Shown here one piece after another: positions 1 to 8,404 of a stretch of 64,000 nucleotides of DNA. The first letter of the stretch is position 1, and each line of letters starts with the position of its first letter. The translations under genes were made by a program, and so were the position numbers. Under the pieces are notes generated by a model, which did no database searches, was not told where the DNA came from, and worked only from the letters and a program-made list of their open reading frames with translations. Source of the stretch: Apostichopus japonicus (Eukaryota; Echinodermata; Holothuroidea; Aspidochirotida; Stichopodidae); assembly GCF_037975245.1 (NCBI RefSeq), contig NC_092564.1:29062984-29126983 (forward strand), in the 5' to 3' direction.

Positions 1-208
1 CACAATACTTTGAAGAGCAGATGCTGGAATGTGGCTCTTCTCTTAGCTGCCAGGGATAGCATTGTGCGGATAATGCCATATGCTGGTGCCCCTGGCTTAC
101 TGATGGTGTAGGCACCTGTCCACATCCTGCAGCCATTTGTGTAACTTGTTGGGGCTGATGTATATTTTGCAACATTTGCATTTATTTCATCAGCCCGTGC
201 CATCCAAT
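1..208 (-). CDS. Partial exon, HNH/homing-endonuclease zinc-loop-like protein (runs off left edge)
   Basis: The minus strand is open for 68 codons from 206 to the window edge. It follows an acceptor-like AG at 209-210, whose upstream sequence is only moderately pyrimidine-rich. The translation starts WMARADEIN and contains GCRMWTGAYT, then AYGIIRT, then KRRATFQHLLFKVL. A Cys-x-x-Trp-Thr-Gly motif, a Tyr-Gly-Ile stretch and a basic run before a His-Leu-Leu helix is the spacing I associate with the zinc-binding loop of His-Me/HNH endonuclease-like proteins, which occur as multi-gene families in several invertebrates. That assignment is from memory of the family pattern. The catalytic part, if any, lies beyond the left edge, and the upstream exon was not found. 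It could equally be a gene relic, since no start codon or second exon can be shown. Confidence 0.4.
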
Positions 209-392
209 CTTAGTCTGACATTGTGAAGGTGTGAGCTTTCCATTTACAAATGTGTTACTGTATATAGGCCTATCCTTATTCTGATTGCAGTCTGGGTCTC
301 AATAAAACTGATTCTTACACCACATATATTACATTGTAATGTATGCATTTAAATTCTGACTGTCGCTTTTTGCTCTGCTAGGTACACAGTAT
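209..392. other. Short spacer left of the hAT element; intron or intergenic
   Basis: AT-rich sequence between the partial exon and the hAT-type element. An AATAAA word lies near 299-305 on the plus strand, but no plus-strand coding sequence precedes it, so I do not call a polyadenylation site. The 8-bp left target duplication of the hAT element occupies 385-392. Confidence 0.4.
385..392. repeat. Left 8-bp target-site duplication of the hAT-type element
   Basis: cacagtat directly abuts the left terminal inverted repeat. The matching copy, cactgtat, is at 1335-1342 and differs at one base, consistent with an insertion old enough to have collected a mutation. Confidence 0.65.
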
Positions 393-1334
393 TAGTGCTG
401 ATAGTCGACTCTTACTTTTGTAGTTGATTAATCGCATAGCTCTTCTCGCGATACTCGGTTACAGTTATGGCATCATCACTGTCATTTCTACATTGCAGAA
501 ATACAGTCAAACAAATCTTTTTCCATGGTGCACTGTCCCTATTTGTTCTTTCAAGTCTTAATGTGTGATGTCTAATTCATGTTAAAACATCTACCAAACA
601 AAAACTGTCAACAAATTTCAATATTCAACATTTCTTAAAATCCTTCAAAGTAAATCAAAAACTTTGGAATGGATCTACAAGGCTACTACAACTACTAGCA
701 CTAATCACAGCAAAAAAATGAATAGATGCAACACCCTGTAGCGGTGTGATGATTACTACGCAAGAGTTTTCTGTAGAAGGACGTTCACCTTCTAGGCTAG
801 GCTTTAGCCTAGTGTGATAGCATGCACATATTATGACACATTGAAATGAAACTTCACCGCAATCGACACACTCTATCAGACATATGATACATGTGAACCA
901 CTGGCCAGAAATGAAATATACTGTAAACATGCATGTTTGAAGAAATTACAAATTCTTTGGCAATCATTAAAGATTAATAAATTTGGGAATTTGCAATTAT
1001 GCGCAATGATGAAACATTGCTAGGACTAAATGTTGCACTGCAGAACAATCGTATTACTAACAAGTAAACGCATGAATCTAACCTGAACAGGTGCTTGCTG
1101 ATTTTTAACACAGCACAGTTCTAGTGTAGCATTGTAAGAACCTGTGTTTGCAATATTTGCTGACAAACTGCTTAAGTGTTGTTTTTGATAGGTTAGGCTA
1201 TTTTTCAATAGCAGATTGTGTGTAGTGCTAGCTTTAGTCCAGTAATCGCAACTTAGGTTTTGAGAGCGATTAATCAAACTTCCAAAGTGTAATCGCGACT
1301 ACTGGCGATTAATCGATCACGACTATCAGCACTA
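393..1334. mobile_element. Non-autonomous hAT-type DNA transposon, 942 bp
   Basis: The ends are a perfect 15-bp inverted repeat: TAGTGCTGATAGTCG at 393-407 and its complement ending at 1334. It is flanked by an 8-bp target duplication with one mismatch, cacagtat at 385-392 and cactgtat at 1335-1342. Subterminal copies of the word GATTAATCGC occur near both ends (about 427-437, 1266-1275 and 1304-1314), as is common in hAT elements, whose transposase binds such motifs. Eight-base target duplications are the hAT hallmark. The interior holds only short frames with no transposase similarity that I recognise, so the element would depend on a transposase supplied elsewhere. A 7-bp-arm hairpin (CTAGGCT-TT-AGCCTAG) lies inside at 797-812. 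Confidence 0.75.
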
Positions 1335-1342
1335 CACTGTAT
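1335..1342. repeat. Right 8-bp target-site duplication of the hAT-type element
   Basis: cactgtat directly follows the right terminal inverted repeat and matches 7 of 8 bases of cacagtat at 385-392. Confidence 0.65.
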
Positions 1343-2068
1343 AAAAGTAGACTACTCACCAGATGTACAACTTCAGTTCCTCAGGTTTTACTTGTTCAAT
1401 AGCTTAACATTGAAACTAGTGGCTCCTTATACCATCCTTTACTTGTACTACTACACATCTCAATAACACACAGATCAAAACAACAGACACAGGTAGTACA
1501 TTGGTCTCTACAGGCCATGAACATGTTCTTCCAGTCTAATTATTACTTCATCAGTGCATTTTTGGGCACATGCCATGGTGTACCAATGTGTTGTTACTTC
1601 CGTGTCAATCTCGTGCCACATTGCGATATTTTGGTGATTTTTCACAAAATTTGCCCCCAAATCACTCAAGCGTAAAATGATGAGACCTTTTTGTCATATT
1701 CCGTGACTACATATCATAACCAATACCCTTAGCTATACTTAAGGCTCATAGAGTCTAAAATGGCAATTTTCAAATTCTTACTTATTATGGCCACGACACG
1801 AAAATTTCAACATCCTGTATTTTTGGGATCCATCTAAGCATGTTCTCTAGAACATATATCAACCACTCTGCCAATTAGAAACTTGATTTTTCCTTTCGAA
1901 ATTTTTTTTCGTAATCTCATGACCTAATGTGACAACATTTTAGGAACACGATTTGCTCTCGCTGTTTCCTCCGAACATATATCATACCTACACTCCGACA
2001 AGTGTACATAAATACACAAAACAATCGATAACAAGTCAGCACGAATTCAAATCTAAATTTCCCGTGGA
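1343..2068. other. AT-rich spacer with no recognised gene
   Basis: I see no splice-flanked open segment, RNA gene or repeated word shared with the rest of the window. If the P2X7-C-like fragment downstream was once a gene, its promoter would lie here, but no core promoter element stands out. Confidence 0.4.
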
Positions 2069-3001
2069 ATGTCAGATTTAGAACCAAATGTGGCAACCGA
2101 AGTTCAAAGTGATAGTGGTTCTTCACCAGGCAGTGAAATTGTACTAGAATTGGAGTGCCCTTTCTAATATTCGAAGCAGAGAGTGAAGGCGATGATCATG
2201 CCAATATTGAACCTAATGTTGAGGGTGGACCTGAGGTGTTACTGTTAGGATATAGAACCGTATCAGTTCGAGCCTGTCAAATGAGCCGAAATTGAAGCTC
2301 CACAACATATCGAAGAAGAAACCCGTTCGGAACTATTGCAAGGAGCATACAACGTGGTAAGAATTTAGTAATGAAGCAAACAAAATCCAGTCCATTTTTT
2401 GCATGTGTGGTTGGAATTCGCGGAACTGCCTTAACCATATTGTGAGTTGTGTTACGGTGACTTACAACCATAGAATCCTTACAACCCATATGTACTGTGT
2501 GTTGGCTATGTATTCATACATGTTCAGTATGGTGCGTAGTAGTAGTAGTAGTGGTGGTTACATACTGAAAGTTTGGCTCGGGACGTAAGCTGCATTATGC
2601 AGCCATGCTAGGTAGGCATATGTGTCATTTTATACTCATTATTACTAGGCTAGTACTTAGGCCTGGAGTTTTGCAAATCAATTGTCTGAACAAAAGAATG
2701 TTTCATGAAATATGGAAGGTGTAAATTCACAACAAATGTAACCATAACTGTACATTGTATCCCTGCTTGTTATTGTGGACATCATGGGCCAACATTCATA
2801 CATTTTGAACTTTCAATATTTTTTTTTAGGCAGTACAGATACATAGCCTACGGTCAACAGGTTCAAAGGTGCTGGGGGTTCCTAGCAAGACACGTCAGGG
2901 TTGTGCTACCATCATGTGCAGTCCAAAGAATCAGAAGTGAGTTTCCAGCCAATGGTCATTTCACTGGATTCAAGATGCCAGGAGAAAACTCAATTGTATA
3001 G
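2069..3001 (+). pseudogene. P2X7 C-terminal-domain-like gene, broken (two-piece remnant)
   Basis: The terminal exon (2830-3001) follows a strong acceptor, a T-rich tract ending in AG at 2828-2829. It encodes QYRYIAYGQQVQRCWGFL, then VRVVLPSCAVQRIRSEFP and HFTGF before a stop. The order YR-x-x-AY-x-Q, W, (V/I)-(L/I)-PSC-V-x-x-IR-x-x-FP, (Y/F)-(T/V)-GF is that of the P2X7 receptor intracellular C-terminal domain, which many invertebrates carry in stand-alone genes. Upstream, an ATG at 2069 opens an acidic N-terminus. The frame then hits TAA at 2165, shifts for an acidic stretch, and returns as IEPYQFEPVK followed by TGA at 2282 and a GTAAG donor at 2357. PYxFEP is also typical of these proteins. 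A Cys-rich middle part (WCxCGxC type) is not intact: only a WNSRNCL-like trace is visible near 2412-2440. Two frame changes and two stops indicate a relic, although mis-splicing or sequence errors could mimic this. Function in the family is unclear. Confidence 0.6.
2536..2552. repeat. GTA trinucleotide microsatellite
   Basis: About five tandem GTA units followed by GTGGTGG, lying between the two coding pieces of the broken P2X7-C-like gene and therefore probably intronic. Confidence 0.6.
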
Positions 3002-3639
3002 GAAGCCTTGGTTGAGAAATCCCTCACCTTTTCTATTCTACGATTGTGTTGGATTATCAATCCTTCAGGGTTCCCTCAGTGTTGATATATTAAAATTCAA
3101 GACTTTTAATTAAGGATGAAATGGTTATTTTCCAGATCCAGCATCAACAATGAAAGAAAAGGCATGCTTTGAAGCATTTAGACACATGTATTGGCGTGAC
3201 CGTGATGTCATATAATATGTGCATCAGTGAACGGGCATTGACCTTTTTAGGAGCATTTCCTCCCAGACATGTTGGCTTTGTACCTTTAATCTGGAAGCCA
3301 AAATATCCATATCTCCAATGATATTTGACAGAAAGTTATAATAAAGACCAATGGAGGCAGCAGAACTCTTGAATGTTTAGACTTTGTTTCTTCAGCAGCA
3401 GCTGGTTTGTTTTACAATCTTTCTCCAGAAACTCAGCAGTACACCCTGTTAATGGTCTTCGATTGTTTTAATGCGTGTGATGCTGTGTTTCCCTTTACGT
3501 GTCAGTGTTGTATGTGTCGTCGTGCGTGGGTAACATTTACAGGTATGCATGTGAGTTGCGTCGTGCAGTATTTCTTGGTTTAAATTACCCTTTATTCTAT
3601 TTGCTTTTGGTTTATTCTAATAAATTTATCACATTCATT
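3002..3639. other. Spacer downstream of the P2X7-C-like remnant
   Basis: No convincing gene. A short open stretch after a TTTTCCAG acceptor-like site (about 3128-3212, reading DPASTMKEKACFEAFRHMYW) ends at a stop and I cannot place it in a family. An AATAAA word at 3340-3345 could be the polyadenylation signal of the upstream remnant, but nothing else supports that. Confidence 0.35.
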
Positions 3640-3976
3640 TCAACCTCAAGTTTCTTTATCATGACTGTGCAGACTTTTTGTTTCCTATGAGAGCTTGAAA
3701 TTTTCTTCACTTGTAAACAAACCTCTTTACTCAGCAGTAAACAATGTTCATATGCTGCTCCAGGGAGACCTAAAGTGGTCTAAACTTGCCTCAACTGACC
3801 CAATCTGTGTACCACTTGTACTTCCATTCATGCTCCATTACAGCCAAACCAAGAAAACCAGATCCTAATTGATAAGATATAAACAAAGATGTTCTCCTGT
3901 TGCTCTTTGGAACTTTTCCTGAAGGAGAACACTTGTGCAGGTTGATATAGATGCTAATAGGAGTATGCCACCTTAA
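3640..3976 (+). mobile_element. Dispersed inverted-terminus repeat, copy 1 (5'-truncated, most diverged)
   Basis: This aligns with the middle and right part of the copies at 5212 and 7672. Shared blocks include TTTATCATGACTGTGCAGA-like, CACTTGTAAACAAACCTCTT, a GCTGCTCC(A/T)GGGAG block and the right terminus GGAGTATGCCACCTTAA. Its left terminus is missing. It keeps an intact TTAA right after the right terminus, which suggests the target motif of the family. Similarity to the other copies stops at the right terminus. Confidence 0.6.
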
Positions 3977-4288
3977 GTAACAGCTGAGATATTTAAACTC
4001 CACATTAAACCTCATTTTTATGATAGTTTGAGAAGTTGTGACTTACATCATTTCTGTGTATCTCGGTCTATTGGGTGAATCTTCATATGGTGTTTCACAC
4101 ATGTTGTACAGTCTATATGAATAATACAGTACTGAACTTTAAACAAGTGAGAGCCCAATGATTGACATATTCCCTAGTGTGATAAGAAGTCATTCCATCA
4201 GCATGACAGGCATCTACTGAATGTCTAAATTGTTCTTGGGTCCACACAATGTGTTTTAAGCACAGTCCCTCAGTTTGGTGCTACTTAC
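3977..4288. other. Spacer with no recognised feature
   Basis: AT-rich sequence between repeat copy 1 and the candidate minus-strand exon. I see no gene, RNA or repeat. If the exon at 4289-4377 is real, this is intron. Confidence 0.35.
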
Positions 4289-4377
4289 CCCCTCTGGTGA
4301 AAACTTGGTTGGCCTTCTTCCCTCTGAAAATTTGATCACTCCCAGCATCCAGTAAGCATGCGCCCTTAGCTGTGGCT
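4289..4377 (-). CDS. Candidate internal exon, unknown protein
   Basis: On the minus strand a strong pyrimidine tract (CTTTTTCTCTTTCACTTTAG) ends in AG at 4379-4378. Eighty-nine bases later there is a near-consensus donor, GTAAGT, starting at 4288. Two of the three frames are open across the segment, one reading RAHAYWMLGVIKFSEGRRP and the other KGACLLDAGSDQIFRGKK. I recognise neither. The call rests on the splice signals alone. Neighbouring exons were not identified, and the next sequence in the direction of transcription is the repeat at 3640-3976. Confidence 0.3.
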
Positions 4378-4702
4378 CTAAAGTGAAAGAGAAAAAGTTA
4401 CTTGTTACTTTGGCACTGCTTTTCAAAGGTATTTTGTCAGATTTTGGTGCAAAAACTACTTAGGAGATCTATGCACTAGCTGTGACCGGATCTAGAATGA
4501 GGGCGCTGTTCAAACAACATTCCAAACTAGTTGTAGTCGATCATATTGACTAGTTTCTCAGTGTAAGTCTTGTCTTGTATCATTCTATGTGTAGCTATTC
4601 AACTGCTTAGACTTCCAATAAATGCTTACAAACAAAACTAGTGAATAGGTCACTGGAAAATTGGTATGTTTTAAGGATAAAAACTGATTAGTATTTAGAA
4701 CA
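4378..4702. other. Spacer with no recognised feature
   Basis: No supported gene or repeat. It contains the pyrimidine tract (purine-rich on the plus strand, about 4380-4398) belonging to the candidate minus-strand exon. Confidence 0.3.
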
Positions 4703-5208
4703 ATGGGTAGAAGGAAAGGCATGTTTGATAGGCATGTAATAACCTTCAAGCCAGGTAACAGGTTTGGCTTTACTGCTTGAACAGCTGCTGAAGCTGATGC
4801 CAATTGCACTGGTGATATTCCTAGCTCTTCTGATACAGATATGGCAACTAATTCCTCTTGCAAACCTGCTTATAGAAGGCTCGACAAGGAAGAGTATGAG
4901 AGAGTAATTAACCCAGCAGATAAAGGACATGAGATATTTTCAACTCAGTCACAACAAACCATGTTTGCAGAATCTACAGGAAACAGGTTTGTTAATTTGC
5001 AAGCTCTATTAAGGGCCTATCACAGTGCTATGATGGCTCACAGAGAGACAAGCAATGGATGTGGGGACGACCCTATAGGTCTTTCTGATATGGAAGAATT
5101 GTAGGACTTGAATCAAAGGTTGTGTTTGGAATCACTATGTAGCTACAAGAGTGAACTCTTGTCCATATAAAAAGCTTTAAAAAACAGTAACAAACCTGGC
5201 AAGAATCC
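4703..5208 (+). pseudogene. Degenerate open frame, possibly transposon-derived N-terminal fragment
   Basis: An ATG at 4703 starts MGRRKGMFDRHV and GNRFGF, is stopped by TGA after 25 codons, and resumes in the same frame. It continues through SSSDTDMATNSS and NRFVNLQALLRAYHSAMMAH to TAG at 5102-5104, then again in frame through NQRLCLESLCSYKSELL to TAA near 5168 and on to about 5208. A frame that stays collinear across three stops for about 500 bp looks like a decayed gene rather than chance. The basic start, Ser/Asp linker and a GNR-(F/I)-V-(N/D)-L segment loosely resemble the N-terminal part of invertebrate Mutator-like transposon proteins, but this is an impression only. The dispersed repeat at 5212 follows at once and may have cut it. 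Confidence 0.35.
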
Positions 5209-5211
5209 TTC

Positions 5212-5863
5212 AGGTAGCATACGCCCATTAAAAGCGCCATTGACTTACACACTAAATCACAAAAGTAATGTGGTCTCTAAGTCTAGAGAGAAGTTTTCAC
5301 TAGCTAAACGCTACCCATCACCGGATAGCTGTCAAGTTGGCCTTTTATGGCATCATCAATTTTCCGTATCATGACCATGTAGATTTTTTGCTATCCGAGC
5401 CGGAAGTTTTTGTCACTTGTAAACAAACCTCTTCACTCAGTGGTAAACAATTTTCCTACGCTGCTCCTGGGAGGCCTTAAAGGGGTCTGAAATGGCCTCA
5501 ATTGACACAATTTTCTCACTACATGTACTTCCATTAATGCTCTTCAACATGCAAGCCACAAAAAACTAGATCATGATTGATAACAGGTCACAAAAGATGT
5601 TCCCCTGCTGCTTTTTGGCACTTTTCTTGAAGGAGAACAATCGAGCGGACTGATATAGACTCTAATAGGAGTATGCCACCTTATGTGAGAGATGAATTTT
5701 TTTTTTAATACCAAAATGATACTTTTTATAGTCGTCACAATATAAACCACAACAAAATTCTATGCAATTATCATTTTAGGTCCATAAAGATGTATTTTCA
5801 GAGATTTCAGTATGCAAGGTGCAGTGTGTAAATACACATATGAGCAATACTGTGTAAGCAGTA
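5212..5863 (+). mobile_element. Dispersed repeat with inverted termini, copy 2
   Basis: It starts with AGGTAGCATACGCCCATTA. Near 5663-5681 it carries the inverse of a near-identical terminus (GGTGGCATACTCCTATTA on the minus strand, 15 of 18 bases matching), giving an inner element of about 470 bp with inverted ends. The sequence shared with copy 3 runs on past this terminus for about 180 bp, to GTGTAAGCAGTA at 5863. Either the repeat is longer than the inverted ends suggest, or the element was duplicated together with flanking DNA. TTAA/TTAT remnants at the ends hint at a TTAA target. No protein is encoded. Confidence 0.65.
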
Positions 5864-7671
5864 ACCAGGTCTACGACTGCAACAACATTTCCAGTCACCA
5901 ATTTTGATAAGCTTGACCAATTTGGGTGCATCTATGATTCCTGCAGGTTGTATTGGTATTCCTGATCACCGCCCACTTGGTCTGGCTTGCCCTACCTGCA
6001 GAAACGTCATCCAGAGAAGGGTCTGCGGGGAGGGTTTTTTCGTCTCTGGCTCTGAAAAGTGATGAAAACTACTTTTGTTTAGCTCAGCTGATTCCTCCCA
6101 AACTGACCTACAGGACATACCCCAATGTATTCCTGAACTGTTTGGAACATGTTAAACTGATATTGCATGTCACTCCAGTGCAACTGCTAAGTTACTAAGA
6201 ATAAGAGAAGAGAATTGAAGGTGTTCTTTGCCAAAACTGGATCATCGGGATTTGTAAACCACAGCCTCACTGTGTGACAAGTACATTTATGTAGCTGATC
6301 AATATGAGCTACCGTACTTGCTCTTCATATTACACACTACGAGTCTGTGCACTCCATTGAATATGGCTACTGAAGTACAATAATAAACCAAGTCTGTTAC
6401 TAAATAAATGATCGCCTCCTATATTCTTGATACGACACGCTCAACGGCCACACACTGAAACACACTGTAACAGTATGTACAGTAGTCAAAAGGAACAAAT
6501 ACTGAAATGCTATCTAGATACACTGTTCACCTCAACAGCATATCCAGTCCATTTAAAGGTTTGTGCATAGGTTGTTACAATGTATTAAAGACAGTTATAA
6601 GGGAAGAGAGGTGGATAGGGGGGCATATTTCATGATAAAACATTCAAATTTGTTGCTCGGCAAAGAACAACAACGTCAAATTACCTTATTCTCCATTGGT
6701 GGCGAGCACTGGTTCCTATACTGTAGTTACTACAGTAGATCTCCCATGGAAGCATCAGGATATCTCTTTCTGCTGTCAGAGTTGTTTGGGATTTGTTGTT
6801 ACCTCATCTAACCAGTTGAGGCCATTGATACCACACCCATTCAAAGTATATTGCTGTGAATGCTGAGGACTTGGCACATCAACTTTCTCTGAAAATTGAC
6901 AAAACAACAGAAAACTAATGATAGTGAAAATAGGCTCAAAACCCCTTGATGCACATATGTAGGAGCAGAAAATGCATACCTTTGTGGATTATTTGCTAAA
7001 TAAGACTCAAAACATTCTCTGTGTAAGGTTTTAGCACTCAGCAGCCACTCCACTTAGGATACAGACCTCACATTGTGCTACAGCTGGTGTAGACGTGGTC
7101 TAGGGTACTAACGTAGCGCCATTATGAACCTGAGGCCTAAGCTAACAACATTATGGGTATTTCATGCATTGAAACTGAGTATTTGTCTTTAGTCAAACAC
7201 CAGGTACTTCCAACTTTAGCAAAAATAACCTAAAATATGGTTACCATGTACTTTAGGTGCCCACGGATGTCAAATTTCACTGAACTAAGTCATTCACGTC
7301 ACACACACGGCAGGCATTTTAGTCTGATTCTGAAGGATTTTGAATATCGTGCATTTGGCACCTATTTAGCAGGGTCAAGGAATGAATCAAATTACGGAAG
7401 CTTTGGTAGGTCAAGGCTTAATGACCCAATAGTTTATTGGGGAGGAAAACTGGTCAGAAATGCTCAAAATGTTGTTCTGGTCTCATGTATAGAAACGCAC
7501 ATGCTCTCTGTGGTACTTTAAGTCTGTAATACTAATTTATGCGTAAAAATCATCCAAGCTTGAATTTTCAGACGTTTGCTTGAAAACCATTTTTACACAC
7601 CATAGCAACTACTTTGGTCCAAAATTGGGACTTCTAACACTTAAAATGAAAAATTTTAGCATTTTTGCTTA
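5864..7671. other. 1.8-kb spacer with no recognised gene
   Basis: Only short frames (82 and 94 codons at most) occur, without recognisable motifs or splice-site support. No repeat shared with the rest of the window was noticed. CCAGGTCTACGACTGC at 5864-5879 resembles the B-box part of the satellite over about 9 bases, which may be chance. Confidence 0.4.
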
Positions 7672-8293
7672 AGGTAGCATACGCCCATTAAAAGCCCCAT
7701 TGACTTACACACTAAATCACAAAAGTAATGTGGTCTCTTAGTCTAGATAGAAGTTTTCACTAGCTAAACGCTACCCATCACCGGATAGCTGACAAATTGG
7801 CCATTCATGGCATCATCAGGTTTCCGTACCATGATCATGAAGATTTTTTGCTATCCGAGCCGGAAGTTTTCGTCACTTGTAAACAAACCTCTTCACTCAG
7901 TGGTAAACAAATTTCCTACGCTGCTCCTGGGAGGCATAAAGGGGTCTAAAATAGCCTCAATTGACCCAATTTTCTCACCACATGTACTTCCATTAATGCT
8001 CTTTAGCATGCATGCCACAAAAACTAGATCATGATTGATAACAGGTCACAAAAAGATGTTCTCCCGCTGCTTTTGAGCGGATTGATATAGACTCCAATAG
8101 GAGTATGCCACCTAAAGTGAGAGATGATTTTTTGTTATTACCAAAATGATACTTTTTATTGTCGTCACAATATAAACCACAACAGAATTCTATGCAATTA
8201 TCATTTTTGGTCCATAAAGATGTATTTTCAGACATTTCAGTACACACGGTGAAGTGTGTAGATACACATATGAGCAATACTGTGTAAGCAGTA
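7672..8293 (+). mobile_element. Dispersed repeat with inverted termini, copy 3, abutting the satellite
   Basis: Collinear with 5212-5863 and clearly similar throughout, with an internal deletion of about 30 bp near 8070. It has the same left terminus (preceded by TTA, so reading TTAAGGTAGC), an inner right terminus ending at 8113 and a shared 3' extension ending in GTGTAAGCAGTA at 8293. The satellite starts at the next base. This is the only boundary of the array inside the window. Confidence 0.65.
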
Positions 8294-8318
8294 GGGGTTA
8301 GCAGTATAAGATCGCGGC

Positions 8319-8322
8319 AAAA
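8319..8322 (-). terminator. TTTT run downstream of the B-box, first monomer
   Basis: TTTT on the minus strand, 17 bp past the B-box and conserved in nearly every monomer. It is the minimal Pol III stop. A second TTTT at 8362-8359, between the A- and B-boxes, would tend to stop transcription early, so this is only a candidate. Confidence 0.35.
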
Positions 8323-8339
8323 GCAAACTGCGGTGGCCA

Positions 8340-8350
8340 GGTCTCGAGCC
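8340..8350 (-). promoter_or_regulatory. B-box-like internal Pol III promoter motif, first monomer
   Basis: The minus strand reads GGCTCGAGACC against the B-box consensus GGTTCGANNCC (one mismatch). It lies 42 bp downstream of the A-box-like motif, within the usual spacing for tRNA genes and tRNA-derived SINEs. Confidence 0.6.
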
Positions 8351-8392
8351 GAGTATCCAAAATACGTCTCGCTCTCAAGGTACAGAGCACAA

Positions 8393-8404
8393 CCAACTGC
8401 GCCA
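8393..8404 (-). promoter_or_regulatory. A-box-like internal Pol III promoter motif, first monomer
   Basis: The minus strand reads TGGCGCAGTTGG, close to the tRNA-gene A-box consensus TGGCNNAGTGG apart from one inserted T. In most later monomers the AG core is GG. Confidence 0.6.

Noticed and set aside
299-305. Polyadenylation signal AATAAA
   Set aside because: The word is frequent in AT-rich DNA and no plus-strand coding sequence lies upstream in the window.
655-930. 91-codon minus-strand frame inside the hAT element
   Set aside because: No transposase motif. Length and Cys/Ile-rich content fit chance in AT-rich DNA.
3128-3212. THAP-type zinc finger fragment (DPASTMKEKACFEAFRHMYW)
   Set aside because: Only a vague resemblance in a short stretch. 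The defining Cys residues and the downstream motif are absent and a stop follows.
5864-5880. Degenerate satellite monomer next to repeat copy 2 (CCAGGTCTACGAC)
   Set aside because: Only about nine bases agree with CCAGGTCTCGAGC and nothing further matches, so chance cannot be excluded.
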